This document shows positions 38,575 to 47,086 of a stretch of 64,000 nucleotides of DNA, piece by piece. How positions within the stretch are numbered: the first letter of the stretch is position 1; each line of letters begins with the position of its first letter. The stretch is from CAWIVH01 sp963839475 (lineage in GTDB: Bacteria; Acidobacteriota; UBA6911): the NCBI GenBank assembly GCA_963839475.1, contig CAWIVH010000018.1:124001-188000 (forward strand). The letters are read 5' to 3'. Position numbers and translations under genes: made by a program. The notes below the pieces were generated by a model that saw nothing but the letters and a program-made list of their open reading frames with translations, searched no databases and had not been told where the DNA came from.

Positions 38575-39624
38575 ATGACCAAATGGATAAAGCTTGCAGC
38601 CATCACATGTATCGCATATTTGGCCATGGTGGGAATAGCTGCCGCACAGGCCAAAAAAGTTCGCGTGGTTTGCACCCTGCCGACCCTTAAAGCGCTGACA
38701 GCGGAAGTGGGCGGCGAGCGTGTGGATGTGATCGCACTCGCCAAAGGAGACCAGGACCCTCATTTCGTGAGCCCGACTCCGGTGTTGATGCGCAGGACCC
38801 GCGAAGCCGACCTGTTTATAGAAAACGGGTTCTCCCTGGAATTGTGGGCGGATGAGGTGGTCAATGGAGCGGGGAACAACAAGATTTTCCGCGGAATGCC
38901 AGGGAGGGTGGTAGCCGGAAATGGCATCTCCACGCTCGAGATTCCTGCCGTCATCACACGGGAAATGGGAGACATCCACCCGCAAGGCAATCCCCACGTC
39001 TGGCTGGATCCGCTCTTGGCAAAAGTGGAAGCCAGCAACATATGCGATGCGCTCAAAACAGTCGATCCGGCCGGAGCTTCTTATTACGATTCACGCCGGG
39101 CCGATTTCAACAAGCGCCTGGATGAGGCCATGTTCGGGCCCGAACTTCTGAAACTGGTCGGGATTCAAAAGCTGACAAGGCTGACATGGAGCGGAGAGGT
39201 CGGCAAATTCCTGGAGACAAACTTCGGGGGGCGCCCTTTGTCCGACCGGGCAGGCGGATGGCTCAAAGCCGCATGGGAACTGCGCGGAGTTCGAGCCTTC
39301 GAGTTCCACAAGGTCTGGGTATACTTTGCCAGGGCATTCGGGATGCAATTGTTAGGAACGATCGAGGAGCGGCCTGGCATCCCGCCCGGCCCCCAGCACG
39401 TCAGGCAGGTGACGGATCAGATCAAAGGGCAGAAGGTGCCTTTGATCCTGGTCGACAATTTCTATGACCCTTCGCTACCTAATAATATTGCCCGTCAAAC
39501 CGGCGCCGTTGTGGTCATCATCCCGAACCAGGTGGAAGGCGATCCCGGAATCACCACCTATTTTGATTTGATGAACCGCCTGATCGCGGATATAACTGCG
39601 GCATACAAAAAGAGGCCGAACTGA
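38575..39624 (+). CDS. Zinc/manganese ABC transporter substrate-binding protein
   Basis: The protein has 349 residues from the ATG at 38575 (AGGGGTGAGG upstream) and a signal peptide (about 4-24). It belongs to the ZnuA/TroA cluster A-I family: VVCTLPTLKALTAEVGGERV, GDQDPHF (first His), GNPHVWLDP (second His), FEFHKVWVYFARAFGM (third His) and LILVDNFYDP (Asp). It lacks the long His-rich loop of many ZnuA proteins, so the metal may be zinc or manganese. The stop codon overlaps the start of the permease gene by one base (TGATG), so translation is coupled. No ATPase gene is found in this cluster. Confidence 0.9.
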   Translation: MTKWIKLAAITCIAYLAMVGIAAAQAKKVRVVCTLPTLKALTAEVGGERVDVIALAKGDQDPHFVSPTPVLMRRTREADLFIENGFSLELWADEVVNGAGNNKIFRGMPGRVVAGNGISTLEIPAVITREMGDIHPQGNPHVWLDPLLAKVEASNICDALKTVDPAGASYYDSRRADFNKRLDEAMFGPELLKLVGIQKLTRLTWSGEVGKFLETNFGGRPLSDRAGGWLKAAWELRGVRAFEFHKVWVYFARAFGMQLLGTIEERPGIPPGPQHVRQVTDQIKGQKVPLILVDNFYDPSLPNNIARQTGAVVVIIPNQVEGDPGITTYFDLMNRLIADITAAYKKRPN

Positions 39625-41063
39625 TGCCCGACATGCTCGATTTGCGCTGGATGCTGATCCCGTTCCTGGCCTGCCTGGTGCTCTCAATCAATCATGTTTA
39701 CCTCGGGATCCACGTCATCGCAAGGAAGGTGATCTTCGTCGACCTGGCGCTGGCCCAGATCGCAGCCCTGGGGGCCACCTACGCCCTTACTCTCGGCTAC
39801 GACCCGCTCGGCGACTCTTTCAAAGTTTCCCTTTTTTCCCTGGCTTTCACGTTTGTCGGCGCAGGCGCGTTCGCCATTGCCCGGATGCGGCGGGAGAGAG
39901 TTCCCCAGGAAGCGTTTATCGGAATCATTTACGCCGCCGCTTCGGCAGCTGCCATTCTCATCCTTTCCAAGTCCGCGACCGGGGGGGAGGAATTGAAGCA
40001 TATGCTGGTCGGCGACGTGCTCCTGGTCACCTGGCCCCAGGTGATAAGCATGGCGGCGCTTTACGGCACCATAGGGATTTTCCATCTGATTTTCCGCCAT
40101 AAATTCCTGGCCATATCGCTCGACCCCGAAGGCGCGGAAAAGTCCGGCATACACGTACGATTCTGGGACATCCTCTTCTATATGTCGTTTGGAGTCGTGA
40201 TCACCAAATCGGTGGCGATTGTAGGCGTGCTGCTGGTTTTTTCCTACCTCGTGGTCCCGGCAGTGATCGCCCAGATGTGGTCGGATACGATACGCGGAAG
40301 GCTCATGTTCGGTTGGCTGATCGCCATATTCGCAAGTACGTTCGGCATCATCTGGTCATTCCACTCGGACTATCCGACCGGACCCGCTGTGGTGGTGATG
40401 CTGGGGATCTTCCTGATACTGGCGAGCATTGTCTATTACATCCGACATTCCCAAGCAAAATTCCGCGCGGCGGTTAGCGTGGCCGGAATGGCCCTGTTCG
40501 GGATCCTTTTCCTCACCACGCTGTCCTATTTCAAGAAGGTCGAGCCTGAAGCCGTCGCCAAAGTCAATCCGATCGATCTGCTGCTGATGGAGCTGAAGGA
40601 ACCCGAGGAAGCGCACCAACTCGATGCGATAACGCACTTGAGCGACCTGCACGATCCGCGAATTGTGCCGGAGCTGATGGCTATCATGGCGCGAACAAAA
40701 TCCGATCAGGTCGTGGAAGCCGCAGTCACGGCTCTGACGAAACAAAAGGATTCCAAGGCCATCCCTGTCCTCCGGGCCGCATCCAAGGGCATCTATGACA
40801 GCTTCCTGAAATTGACCATCGGCAAAGCCCAATTGGAACTCGGCGATAATGAAGGATACGGCACGCTGGTCGGCATCCTCCGTGACGAGGAGGCCGGATT
40901 CGCGCGCCAGCAGGCCAACGATATCCTGGAAGGCCTGAGCGGCAGGAAATTTGGCTATGATGCGGAAAAACCCGTTTCACAAAATGAAACCGCTTTGAAG
41001 AGAATCGAAGAGTGGGTCGCGGCGGAAGGCGGCAAGCTGCAGATCAAAAAACCCGCCAAATAA
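39624..41063 (+). CDS. Zinc/manganese ABC transporter permease with C-terminal HEAT-like domain
   Basis: This is a 479-residue protein. Residues 1 to about 280 are a ZnuB-type permease with eight or nine membrane helices (VYLGIHVIARKVIFVDLALAQIAALG, EAFIGIIYAAASAAAIL, SKSATGGEELKHMLVGDVLLV, GVLLVFSYLVVPAVIAQM). One more helix (AAVSVAGMALFGILFLTTLSYF) is followed by about 170 soluble residues that ordinary ZnuB (about 260-290) does not have. These form HEAT-like helix pairs (DAITHLSDLHDPRIVPELM, VVEAAVTALTKQKDSKAIPVL) and should lie on one membrane face. The missing ZnuC-like ATPase and the extra domain suggest a shared or unusual ATPase. Downstream begins the repeat island. Confidence 0.9.
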   Translation: MPDMLDLRWMLIPFLACLVLSINHVYLGIHVIARKVIFVDLALAQIAALGATYALTLGYDPLGDSFKVSLFSLAFTFVGAGAFAIARMRRERVPQEAFIGIIYAAASAAAILILSKSATGGEELKHMLVGDVLLVTWPQVISMAALYGTIGIFHLIFRHKFLAISLDPEGAEKSGIHVRFWDILFYMSFGVVITKSVAIVGVLLVFSYLVVPAVIAQMWSDTIRGRLMFGWLIAIFASTFGIIWSFHSDYPTGPAVVVMLGIFLILASIVYYIRHSQAKFRAAVSVAGMALFGILFLTTLSYFKKVEPEAVAKVNPIDLLLMELKEPEEAHQLDAITHLSDLHDPRIVPELMAIMARTKSDQVVEAAVTALTKQKDSKAIPVLRAASKGIYDSFLKLTIGKAQLELGDNEGYGTLVGILRDEEAGFARQQANDILEGLSGRKFGYDAEKPVSQNETALKRIEEWVAAEGGKLQIKKPAK

Positions 41064-41083
41064 AAACACCAAGGCACAGAGAA

Positions 41084-41272
41084 CGTGACGCAGCATTGGG
41101 CCGCAACCAAATTGGACTGAGAGTTCTCAGTTCTCAGTTTTCAGTATCAGTTCGCAGTCACATGAGGAACTGCGAACTGATACTGAGGAACTGCGAACTT
41201 TTTGCTTTCACCACCGTTTTCACGATTCAATAAATCTCGCCTGAAAAACAAGAATTTAAAGATGTGATACAC
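41084..41272 (+). repeat. Long inverted repeat of the island, copy A
   Basis: This segment of 189 bases recurs in reverse orientation at 50576-50777 with only scattered differences, from CGTGACGCAGC at one end to GATGTGATACAC at the other. It contains AGTTCTC heptamers (41122-41142). A perfect 16-base inverted repeat, CAGTATCAGTTCGCAG (41142-41157) with its complement at 41170-41185, has a 12-base loop. No open frame covers it, so it resembles a non-autonomous (MITE- or REPIN-like) element. Confidence 0.85.
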
Positions 41273-41340
41273 GAAGACGGCAGCCAAAATCGCGCGGAAA
41301 ACCCCACCCCGAATTGCGGGTTTCGGATTGTGGATTCTCC

Positions 41341-41372
41341 AATTACGATTGCGGATTGCGGATTGCAAATTG
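41341..41372 (+). repeat. ATTGCGG heptamer tract
   Basis: Four consecutive seven-base units are seen: AATTACG, ATTGCGG, ATTGCGG and ATTGCAA, then ATTG. It lies 3' of the four-helix-bundle gene. Confidence 0.7.
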
Positions 41373-41391
41373 AAAAACGAAGGAATGAAAG

Positions 41392-41745
41392 TCAGGAATG
41401 GGAGCGAGCGGTTTTAATTGATGAAACGACCATTGCCAGGATTTCCCTTGCTTCGTTTAGCAGGGGATTAAAGGCCAAAGGTTTTGCCTCGCCGGACATG
41501 ATCAACAATTCCATCCAATAAAGGGATTCATCGCACTCCTCTTGGACAATCGCCATTTTTGATATGAAATCAGTGCGCGATTTTGCAGAACATGCGGATC
41601 GATAATTTGCCCCGACAGAAGTCGCGGATCTGAGAAGCTGTCGCTTTATGATCAGGGCAGCTTCGGTTTTGGGCAAATTGCGGCTCGCTTTGATCACCTC
41701 AAGCGCGAAAGCCATCGTCCGATCCTTGAACTGTACTGTATCCAT
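41392..41745 (-). CDS. Four-helix bundle protein (23S rRNA intervening-sequence type)
   Basis: The protein has 117 residues from the ATG at 41745; an upstream in-frame extension merely translates repeat DNA. It shows the S23/four-helix bundle pattern: RTMAFALEVIKASRNLPKT, IIKRQLLRSATSVGANYRSACSAKS, DFISKMAIVQEECDESLYWMELL and LNEAREILAMVVSSIK. Members lie inside rRNA intervening sequences or stand alone; their function is unknown, and some are associated with diversity-generating retroelements. Here it stands alone inside the repeat island, divergent from the Phd/VapC pair. No reverse transcriptase is nearby. Confidence 0.9.
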   Translation of the reverse strand: MDTVQFKDRTMAFALEVIKASRNLPKTEAALIIKRQLLRSATSVGANYRSACSAKSRTDFISKMAIVQEECDESLYWMELLIMSGEAKPLAFNPLLNEAREILAMVVSSIKTARSHS

Positions 41746-41796
41746 ATATGATTTAATGCTGGAGCCCCACTTCGAGCCAATTATTTCTCCATTTTC

Positions 41797-41824
41797 AATT
41801 CGCAATTCGCAATTCGCAATTCTT
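41797..41824 (+). repeat. AATTCGC heptamer tract
   Basis: Three exact AATTCGC units and one AATTCTT lie in tandem between the divergent four-helix-bundle and antitoxin genes, in their shared promoter region. Confidence 0.75.
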
Positions 41825-41867
41825 ATGACCAATTGACTGGTCAAATTGACTATATTAAAATGGCTCC

Positions 41868-42104
41868 ATGAAAATCACCACCATCGGTGCCAGTGAATTT
41901 AAAGCGAAATGCCTGCACCTTCTCGATGAGCTCGAAGAGAATGGCGGAGGGCTGATCATCACCAAGCGGGGACGGCCGGTTGCCAAGGTGATTCCGATAT
42001 CTGCCCCCAAGCGGTCTTTGCGGGGGACCTGGAAAGGCCTGATCAAAATCAAAGGTGATATCGTTCATTGCGACAACAGCGAAATCTGGGAGAGCAACCG
42101 CTGA
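41868..42104 (+). CDS. Phd/YefM-family antitoxin
   Basis: The 78-residue protein starts MKITTIGASEFKAKCLHLLDELEENG, followed by LIITKRGRPVAKVIPI, the standard Phd/YefM dimer and DNA-binding part. The C-terminal half should bind and neutralise the toxin. Its stop codon is directly followed by the ATG of the PIN-domain gene, so the pair is co-translated. Such antitoxins repress their own promoter; the heptamer tract just upstream may overlap the operator. Only one antitoxin-toxin pair is seen. Confidence 0.9.
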   Translation: MKITTIGASEFKAKCLHLLDELEENGGGLIITKRGRPVAKVIPISAPKRSLRGTWKGLIKIKGDIVHCDNSEIWESNR

Positions 42105-42506
42105 ATGCCGGATATCCTGCTCGACACCCATATCCTCATCTGGTGGATGCTTGATTCGAAGCGGCTGAATCCGGCCCAGGTACGAAGACTGCAGCACCTG
42201 GAGAACCGCCAGGAACCGGTCGCCATCAGCGCCATAACGCTCTGGGAGATTGCCATGCTCTCGGCGCGCGGCCGCATTGAAATGGCTGAGCCCCTCGATA
42301 TCTGGCTCGCCGAAATCGAGGAGAATGGTTTAATCCAGGTGCTGCCCCTGACGGCCCGCATTGCCGCGGAGAGTGTGCGCCTGGGTCCCGATTTTCAAAG
42401 TGATCCCGCCGATCAGATGATCGTGGCAACCGCCCGTATCCACGGAATTCCGCTCATGACGTCCGATGAACGCATCCGCAAATGGGGAAAAGTGCCCCTC
42501 ATTTAG
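42105..42506 (+). CDS. PIN-domain ribonuclease toxin (VapC-like)
   Basis: This 133-residue PIN domain has acidic residues in the right places: LLDTHILIWW (first Asp), ISAITLWEIAML (Glu) and DPADQMIVATARIHG (Asp pair), then LMTSDERIRKW (last Asp). VapC toxins cleave tRNA or rRNA when the antitoxin is degraded. It starts at the base after the antitoxin stop codon. The pairing of a Phd-type antitoxin with a PIN toxin is common in this phylum. Confidence 0.92.
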   Translation: MPDILLDTHILIWWMLDSKRLNPAQVRRLQHLENRQEPVAISAITLWEIAMLSARGRIEMAEPLDIWLAEIEENGLIQVLPLTARIAAESVRLGPDFQSDPADQMIVATARIHGIPLMTSDERIRKWGKVPLI

Positions 42507-42613
42507 CAAAGCGAGACCCGCGCGCCTCCAATGATCGACCAGAAGGTTCTGCAGCCTATCGTGCTTCGCAGCAGCGATCCTGACCAGGCCACCAGGAATG
42601 CCCAGGGGCCATA

Positions 42614-42655
42614 CGGATTGCGTATTGCGGATTGCGGATTGCGGATTGCGGGTTT
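42614..42655 (+). repeat. CGGATTG heptamer tract
   Basis: Six seven-base units lie in tandem: CGGATTG, CGTATTG, three further CGGATTG and CGGGTTT. Confidence 0.85.
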
Positions 42656-42778
42656 AACAGGCTGGTACAGATGCAACTATAGTGAATTGGGCGGTTTGCC
42701 GTGACTTTCACAATTGACGGCCCTTAAGGTCCAGTCGAGATGCATCCGCCGATTCCGCACCTCGCCTCTTCCTTCTTC

Positions 42779-42806
42779 AATCCGCAATTTGAAAATCCGC
42801 AATTTT
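42779..42806 (+). repeat. AATCCGC imperfect repeat
   Basis: AATCCGC and AATTTGA followed by another AATCCGC form a degenerate member of the heptamer family, in the opposite sense to the tract at 42614. Confidence 0.5.
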
Positions 42807-42940
42807 GTGTGAATCTCCGCCTTTGATGTGATAATTTCCCCGCCAACAAAAAGGTGACGCCGGGCGGCCCTGCAGATTCATCCTTGCTTTCCCGCCCATT
42901 GCCCGCTGAAGTTTATAGCCAATTGTCACAGGAGGACGCA

Positions 42941-44950
42941 GTGCGAACTGCTGGAAAATACTTGGATGCCGGTTGGATCCGAATTGGGATGCTGGCAGTC
43001 GTGGCCCTTTGCCTCGAGCCGTACCCGGCCGGATCGGCCGACTCGGCCAAATATCACAACTATGCCGATCTTACGACCACGATAAAAGCACTCGTTTCCG
43101 CTCACCCGGACCTTGCAAGGGTTGAATCCGTCGGCAAGACGATCGAAGGCCGGGACATATGGGCACTGGAGTTGTCCAATGCCGCTGGCATCCCCGTTGC
43201 CCAGCGGCCGGCGCTTCTCATCGCGGCCAATCTAGAAGGCGATCACCTCATTGGAAGCGAATTGGCCCTCTACGTGGCGGAATACCTGCTCAGCGCTTAT
43301 TCGGGTGATCCGGCCGTAAAGCAGAGGCTTGACAATCATGCCATTTATATCGTTCCGCGCGTAAACCCGGATGGGGCGGAGCAGTATTTTGCTTCTACAA
43401 AAACAGGGCGCCGCACCAATGCCACTCCCATCGATGCCGACAACGACGGACGCATGAATGAGGATGGTCCCGAAGATCTGAACAAGGATGGCTTCATCAG
43501 CGTCATGCGTGTCAAGGACTCCAAAGGGCCTTACATGATAAATCCCGAAGATAAACGGCTCATGAAGAAGGCCGATCCGGCCAAAGGCGAAACCGGCGGC
43601 TACTCCCTATATTGGGAAGGCACCGATAAGGACAAAGACGGGTTCATCGCTGAGGACGGCCCCGGCGGAGCCGATATCAATCGCAACTTCATGCATCAGT
43701 ATCCCTATTACCAGCCGGACGCCGGGAAATTCATGGCGAGCGAAAACGAAACCCGCGCCATGCTGGAATTCCTGCTCAAACATCGCAATATCGCCATCAT
43801 TCTCGCTTTTGGGGAGAGCGATAACCTGATCGTGCCGCCGGGCCGCAACGGAGAACTGGGCGCGCCCAATCCGGTCAACCTTTTCGATTTTGCCGAGCGG
43901 AGCAACGCCGATTCCCGAAAAACCGGGATATTTCCCGACACCCAGATGGGATTCGGTCGCGGTATGCGCGGATTCATGGGCGACTTCGAGGGATCTCCAT
44001 TCGGCGGCGGAAGAGGGGGGCAGCAAACCGCAACCTCCACCGCCTCCGGCCGGGGCATGCGGACAGTCACGCCGGCAACGACTGTGAACAGCGCCGATCT
44101 CGAGTACTTTACCGCGATAAGCTCAAAGTATCGGGAACTGACTGGAATTCGCGGCACGGGCTATACCCGGACTCCTGCCGGAGCGTTTTTCGAATACGGT
44201 TATTTCCAGTATGGGGTGCCGTCATTCTCTACGCCGGGATGGGGAATTCCTCCAGCCGGCCGGCCTGCGGGCCAGGGTGCAACCGCCGGCGACGCGGCCA
44301 GGCCTGCTGCCGGCGACATACAAAGGCCCACCGGACCTCCATCCGGCATGGCAGCCATGCGCGGCCGGACAGGCGCAGCGGCAGCCGGCGCCGACACTGC
44401 CGCCACGCCCGAAGGAATTGATCTACGGCTGATCCAGTGGATGGACAGCGAGAAGATCGACGGATTCGTGAATTGGACTCCTTTCACTCACCCTACCCTG
44501 GGTCAGGTGGAAATAGGGGGCTTCAAGCCGTACGACGTCACGAATCCTCCAGCGTCCAAAATCGCGGATCTGGGCGCCGGTCATGCCAAGTTCGCGCTCT
44601 ACCTCACCTCGCTTTTCTCTAAAATCAGGGTGGCCAAGAGCGAAGCGATCGCGTTGGGAGCGGGGCTTTACCAGATCAAGGCCGAAGTGGAAAACGCCGG
44701 ATTCCTGCCAACCGCGCTGAATCACGCCGTAGTGGCACGCTCCGTCAAACCTGTCATGGTGCAGCTGGACGTTCCGCCCGAGAGCATCATCACCGGCAAC
44801 GAAAAAACCAACCACATCAATGCCCTGGCAGGCTCCGGCTCCAGGCAGTCCTATCAATGGGTGATCAAGGGAACACCGGGATCGACCGTCAACTTAAGGG
44901 TGGTTTCCTACAAAAGCGGCACGGACTCCGCGGCCATCAAACTGCCCTAG
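42941..44950 (+). CDS. M14-family carboxypeptidase paralogue with altered active site
   Basis: The protein has 669 residues from the GTG at 42941, five bases after AGGAGG; the frame extends upstream without support. The signal peptide is about 10-32. The M14 fold is clear (RVESVGKTIEGRDIWAL, HAIYIVPRVNPDGAEQYF), with two calcium-type Asp-rich loops (DADNDGRMNEDGPEDLNKDG and DKDKDGFIAEDGPGGADINRNF). At the zinc site, however, the usual HGNE reads E99-G-D-H102, so the His and Glu are exchanged. The third ligand His is absent (LAFGESDNL against TYHNNGG in the next gene), and the catalytic Glu segment reads SFSTPGWG. A Gly/Ala/Pro-rich insertion spans about 340-520. It is probably not an ordinary peptidase; a binding or regulatory role is possible. 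Confidence 0.87.
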   Translation: MRTAGKYLDAGWIRIGMLAVVALCLEPYPAGSADSAKYHNYADLTTTIKALVSAHPDLARVESVGKTIEGRDIWALELSNAAGIPVAQRPALLIAANLEGDHLIGSELALYVAEYLLSAYSGDPAVKQRLDNHAIYIVPRVNPDGAEQYFASTKTGRRTNATPIDADNDGRMNEDGPEDLNKDGFISVMRVKDSKGPYMINPEDKRLMKKADPAKGETGGYSLYWEGTDKDKDGFIAEDGPGGADINRNFMHQYPYYQPDAGKFMASENETRAMLEFLLKHRNIAIILAFGESDNLIVPPGRNGELGAPNPVNLFDFAERSNADSRKTGIFPDTQMGFGRGMRGFMGDFEGSPFGGGRGGQQTATSTASGRGMRTVTPATTVNSADLEYFTAISSKYRELTGIRGTGYTRTPAGAFFEYGYFQYGVPSFSTPGWGIPPAGRPAGQGATAGDAARPAAGDIQRPTGPPSGMAAMRGRTGAAAAGADTAATPEGIDLRLIQWMDSEKIDGFVNWTPFTHPTLGQVEIGGFKPYDVTNPPASKIADLGAGHAKFALYLTSLFSKIRVAKSEAIALGAGLYQIKAEVENAGFLPTALNHAVVARSVKPVMVQLDVPPESIITGNEKTNHINALAGSGSRQSYQWVIKGTPGSTVNLRVVSYKSGTDSAAIKLP

Positions 44951-44977
44951 GCAGCCGGCATTTTTCAGGGAGATCTC

Positions 44978-46840
44978 ATGATGAAACTTTTTTGGCGACT
45001 CATCGCGACCGCTGCCCTGGCTCTGGCGGTCTTTCCGTTTACACTTTTCCCCGGCCAATCCAAAACCGCTCCGGCAAAAAAGGCCGCCCCTGATGGAAAG
45101 CCAGCCCAAAGTACCCAGCCGGCAGCCCAGGCCGTGAAACAGGATCCTCCCGGCGCCGAGCACGGATTTAGAGTCAGGCTGGACTTCAATCGTTGGCACG
45201 ATGTTGCCGAACTCCAGGCCGACCTGCGCACCCTGGAAAAAGCCTACCCCAAATTTTTGAAATACATATCGCTCGGGAAAAGCTATGGCGGACGGGACAT
45301 CGCCGGGATGATTGTGAATAATCCCGATACGGGGCCGGATTCAGCCAAGCCGGCGATGTATATCGAGGCCAATATCCATGGGAATGAAATCCAGGGCGGG
45401 GAGATTTGCGTTTACACCATCTGGTACCTCATGGAGAACTACGGCAAGATCGACAAGATCACACGCCTGGTCAACGAGCGGGCTTTCTATATTGTTCCCA
45501 CGGTGAATCCGGACGGGCGCGACTACTTCATGCATGGGACGGGCCAGGGAGCCCGCAGCGGGCATTTGCCGGTCGATGACGACAGCGATTACCAGTTCGA
45601 TGAGGACGGCCCGGAGGACCTGAACGGCAACGGCGTCGTCGAACAGATGCGCAAATGGGTTCCGGGCCAGGGTAACTTCAGAAAAAGCGCATTGGATCCT
45701 CGCATCCTCGAGCCCGTCAAGCCGGGGGATAAAGGAGACTATGTTCTGCTCGGCATGGAAGGAATGGATCACGACGGAGACGGACGCGTGGGTGAAGACG
45801 GGCCGGGCGGATATGATCCGAATCGCAACTTTGCGTCGGACTGGCAGCCGAATTACGTTCAGGGCGGCGCCATGGATTATCCCTTCCAGCTCCCCGAAGC
45901 CAAGGCGGTCAACGACTTCCTGATGGCGCATCCCAATGTCGCGGGACTGCAAACCTATCATAATAATGGCGGCATGATATTGCGCAGCCCCGGAGCCGAA
46001 TCCCAGGGCGAATACCCTGCCAGCGACGTTCGTGCCTATGACGAAATCGGGAAAATGGGCGAGCGCATGCTGCCCTTCTACCGCTATCTCGTGATCTGGA
46101 GCGGACTCTACACGGTCCATGGCGGAACCACGGATTGGGGCAATGACGGCCTCGGCATCCTGTCATTTTCCAACGAATTGTGGAACGAAGGACAATACTT
46201 CACCAGCCCTGAGCTCAAAGAACAACAGAAGGATCCTAACAGCCCCATTGCACCGCGACTGGCGAACAACTTCTTCAACGACTACCTCGAATTCGGCGAC
46301 GAGCTCATGGAATGGAAGGAATTCGACCACCCGCAATTCGGGAAAATTGAAATCGGCGGAGTCATGAAGAAGACCTTCGGCCGCCTGCCTCCCCGTTTCA
46401 TGAATGAGGAGCTTTGCCATCGCAACATGGCTTTCACCCTCTACCAGGCCGATGAAATGCCCCAGGCAAAAATCGGCGAAACCAAGGTCGAAAAGCTCGG
46501 CGACAACGTCTTCAAGGTCTGGCTCGACCTGGTGAACGACAAGGTGACGCCTACCATACTCGCCAAGGCAGCGACTAACAATGTCGTGCGGCCGGACCTG
46601 TTGACCGTCGAGGGCAAAGGGCTCGAGGTTCTATCCGCAAGCTGGGTGCCAAGCAAATGGAGACCCTCTGTGGCTCAGATCATCGACCAGAAAGATCTGC
46701 AGCGCATCGTAGTTCGCAGCGGGATTCCCGGACACGCCACAAAAACCGTTCAGTACCTGGTAAAAGGGACGGGCAGCATGACCGTCAAATACGACAGCAT
46801 GAAGGGCGGCACCGCCCAGCAAACCCTCACTTTGCGCTAG
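44978..46840 (+). CDS. Exported M14-family zinc carboxypeptidase
   Basis: This 620-residue protein has a signal peptide (about 4-26) and a Lys/Pro/Ala linker. Its M14 domain has all expected residues: H134-G-N-E137, VPTVNPDGRDYF, DPNRNF, H328 in LQTYHNNGG and E400 in SFSNELWN. Two Asp-rich calcium loops match those of the preceding paralogue. A C-terminal beta domain (about 500-620) follows, as in CPN-type peptidases. It should trim C-terminal residues of peptides outside the cytoplasm. It begins 27 bases after the first M14 gene, so both are one transcription unit, and it precedes the TonB receptor, which could import the peptides. Confidence 0.93.
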   Translation: MMKLFWRLIATAALALAVFPFTLFPGQSKTAPAKKAAPDGKPAQSTQPAAQAVKQDPPGAEHGFRVRLDFNRWHDVAELQADLRTLEKAYPKFLKYISLGKSYGGRDIAGMIVNNPDTGPDSAKPAMYIEANIHGNEIQGGEICVYTIWYLMENYGKIDKITRLVNERAFYIVPTVNPDGRDYFMHGTGQGARSGHLPVDDDSDYQFDEDGPEDLNGNGVVEQMRKWVPGQGNFRKSALDPRILEPVKPGDKGDYVLLGMEGMDHDGDGRVGEDGPGGYDPNRNFASDWQPNYVQGGAMDYPFQLPEAKAVNDFLMAHPNVAGLQTYHNNGGMILRSPGAESQGEYPASDVRAYDEIGKMGERMLPFYRYLVIWSGLYTVHGGTTDWGNDGLGILSFSNELWNEGQYFTSPELKEQQKDPNSPIAPRLANNFFNDYLEFGDELMEWKEFDHPQFGKIEIGGVMKKTFGRLPPRFMNEELCHRNMAFTLYQADEMPQAKIGETKVEKLGDNVFKVWLDLVNDKVTPTILAKAATNNVVRPDLLTVEGKGLEVLSASWVPSKWRPSVAQIIDQKDLQRIVVRSGIPGHATKTVQYLVKGTGSMTVKYDSMKGGTAQQTLTLR

Positions 46841-46901
46841 GAAGATTTCAGCGCCAACCGGGGGGCAGAGGATGCAGATCGCCTGCTGCCCCTCTCATTT
46901 C

Positions 46902-46949
46902 AATCCGCAATCAAAAAGTCCGCAATTCGCAATTCGCAATTCGCAATTC
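46902..46949 (+). repeat. CGCAATT heptamer tract
   Basis: Two degenerate units (AATCCGC, AATCAAA) are followed by four perfect CGCAATT units at 46921-46948. The tract lies between the M14 gene and the TonB receptor gene. Confidence 0.8.
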
Positions 46950-47086
46950 AAAAAAGGGTGTCTCACATCGCGACACAGGTCGCTACAAAAGTATTTAAAT
47001 TTGCTTGCTGAGGAAACGGGTTTGGTCCAGAATGCCACCCCTGGCATCGCGTGGAAATTAAAAGTTTAGTAGTCCTGGAGGCTTTG

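Larger units (their letters stand above)
41064..41391. other. Intergenic region filled with repeats
   Basis: Apart from the inverted-repeat copy A (41084-41272) and the ATTGCGG heptamer tract (41341-41372), no gene is seen in these 328 bases. Confidence 0.5.
42507..42940. other. Intergenic region with heptamer repeats
   Basis: These 434 bases separate the toxin from the first M14 gene. They contain the CGGATTG tract at 42614-42655 and the imperfect AATCCGC tract at 42779-42806. An AGGAGG ribosome site at the right end decides the start of the M14 gene. No other gene is seen. Confidence 0.5.

Noticed and set aside
41084..41272. CRISPR array suspected from repeated AGTTCTC words
   Set aside because: Units are seven bases without spacers and no cas gene is present.
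41392..41745. Diversity-generating retroelement suspected from the four-helix-bundle gene
   Set aside because: No reverse transcriptase, template repeat or variable repeat was found nearby.
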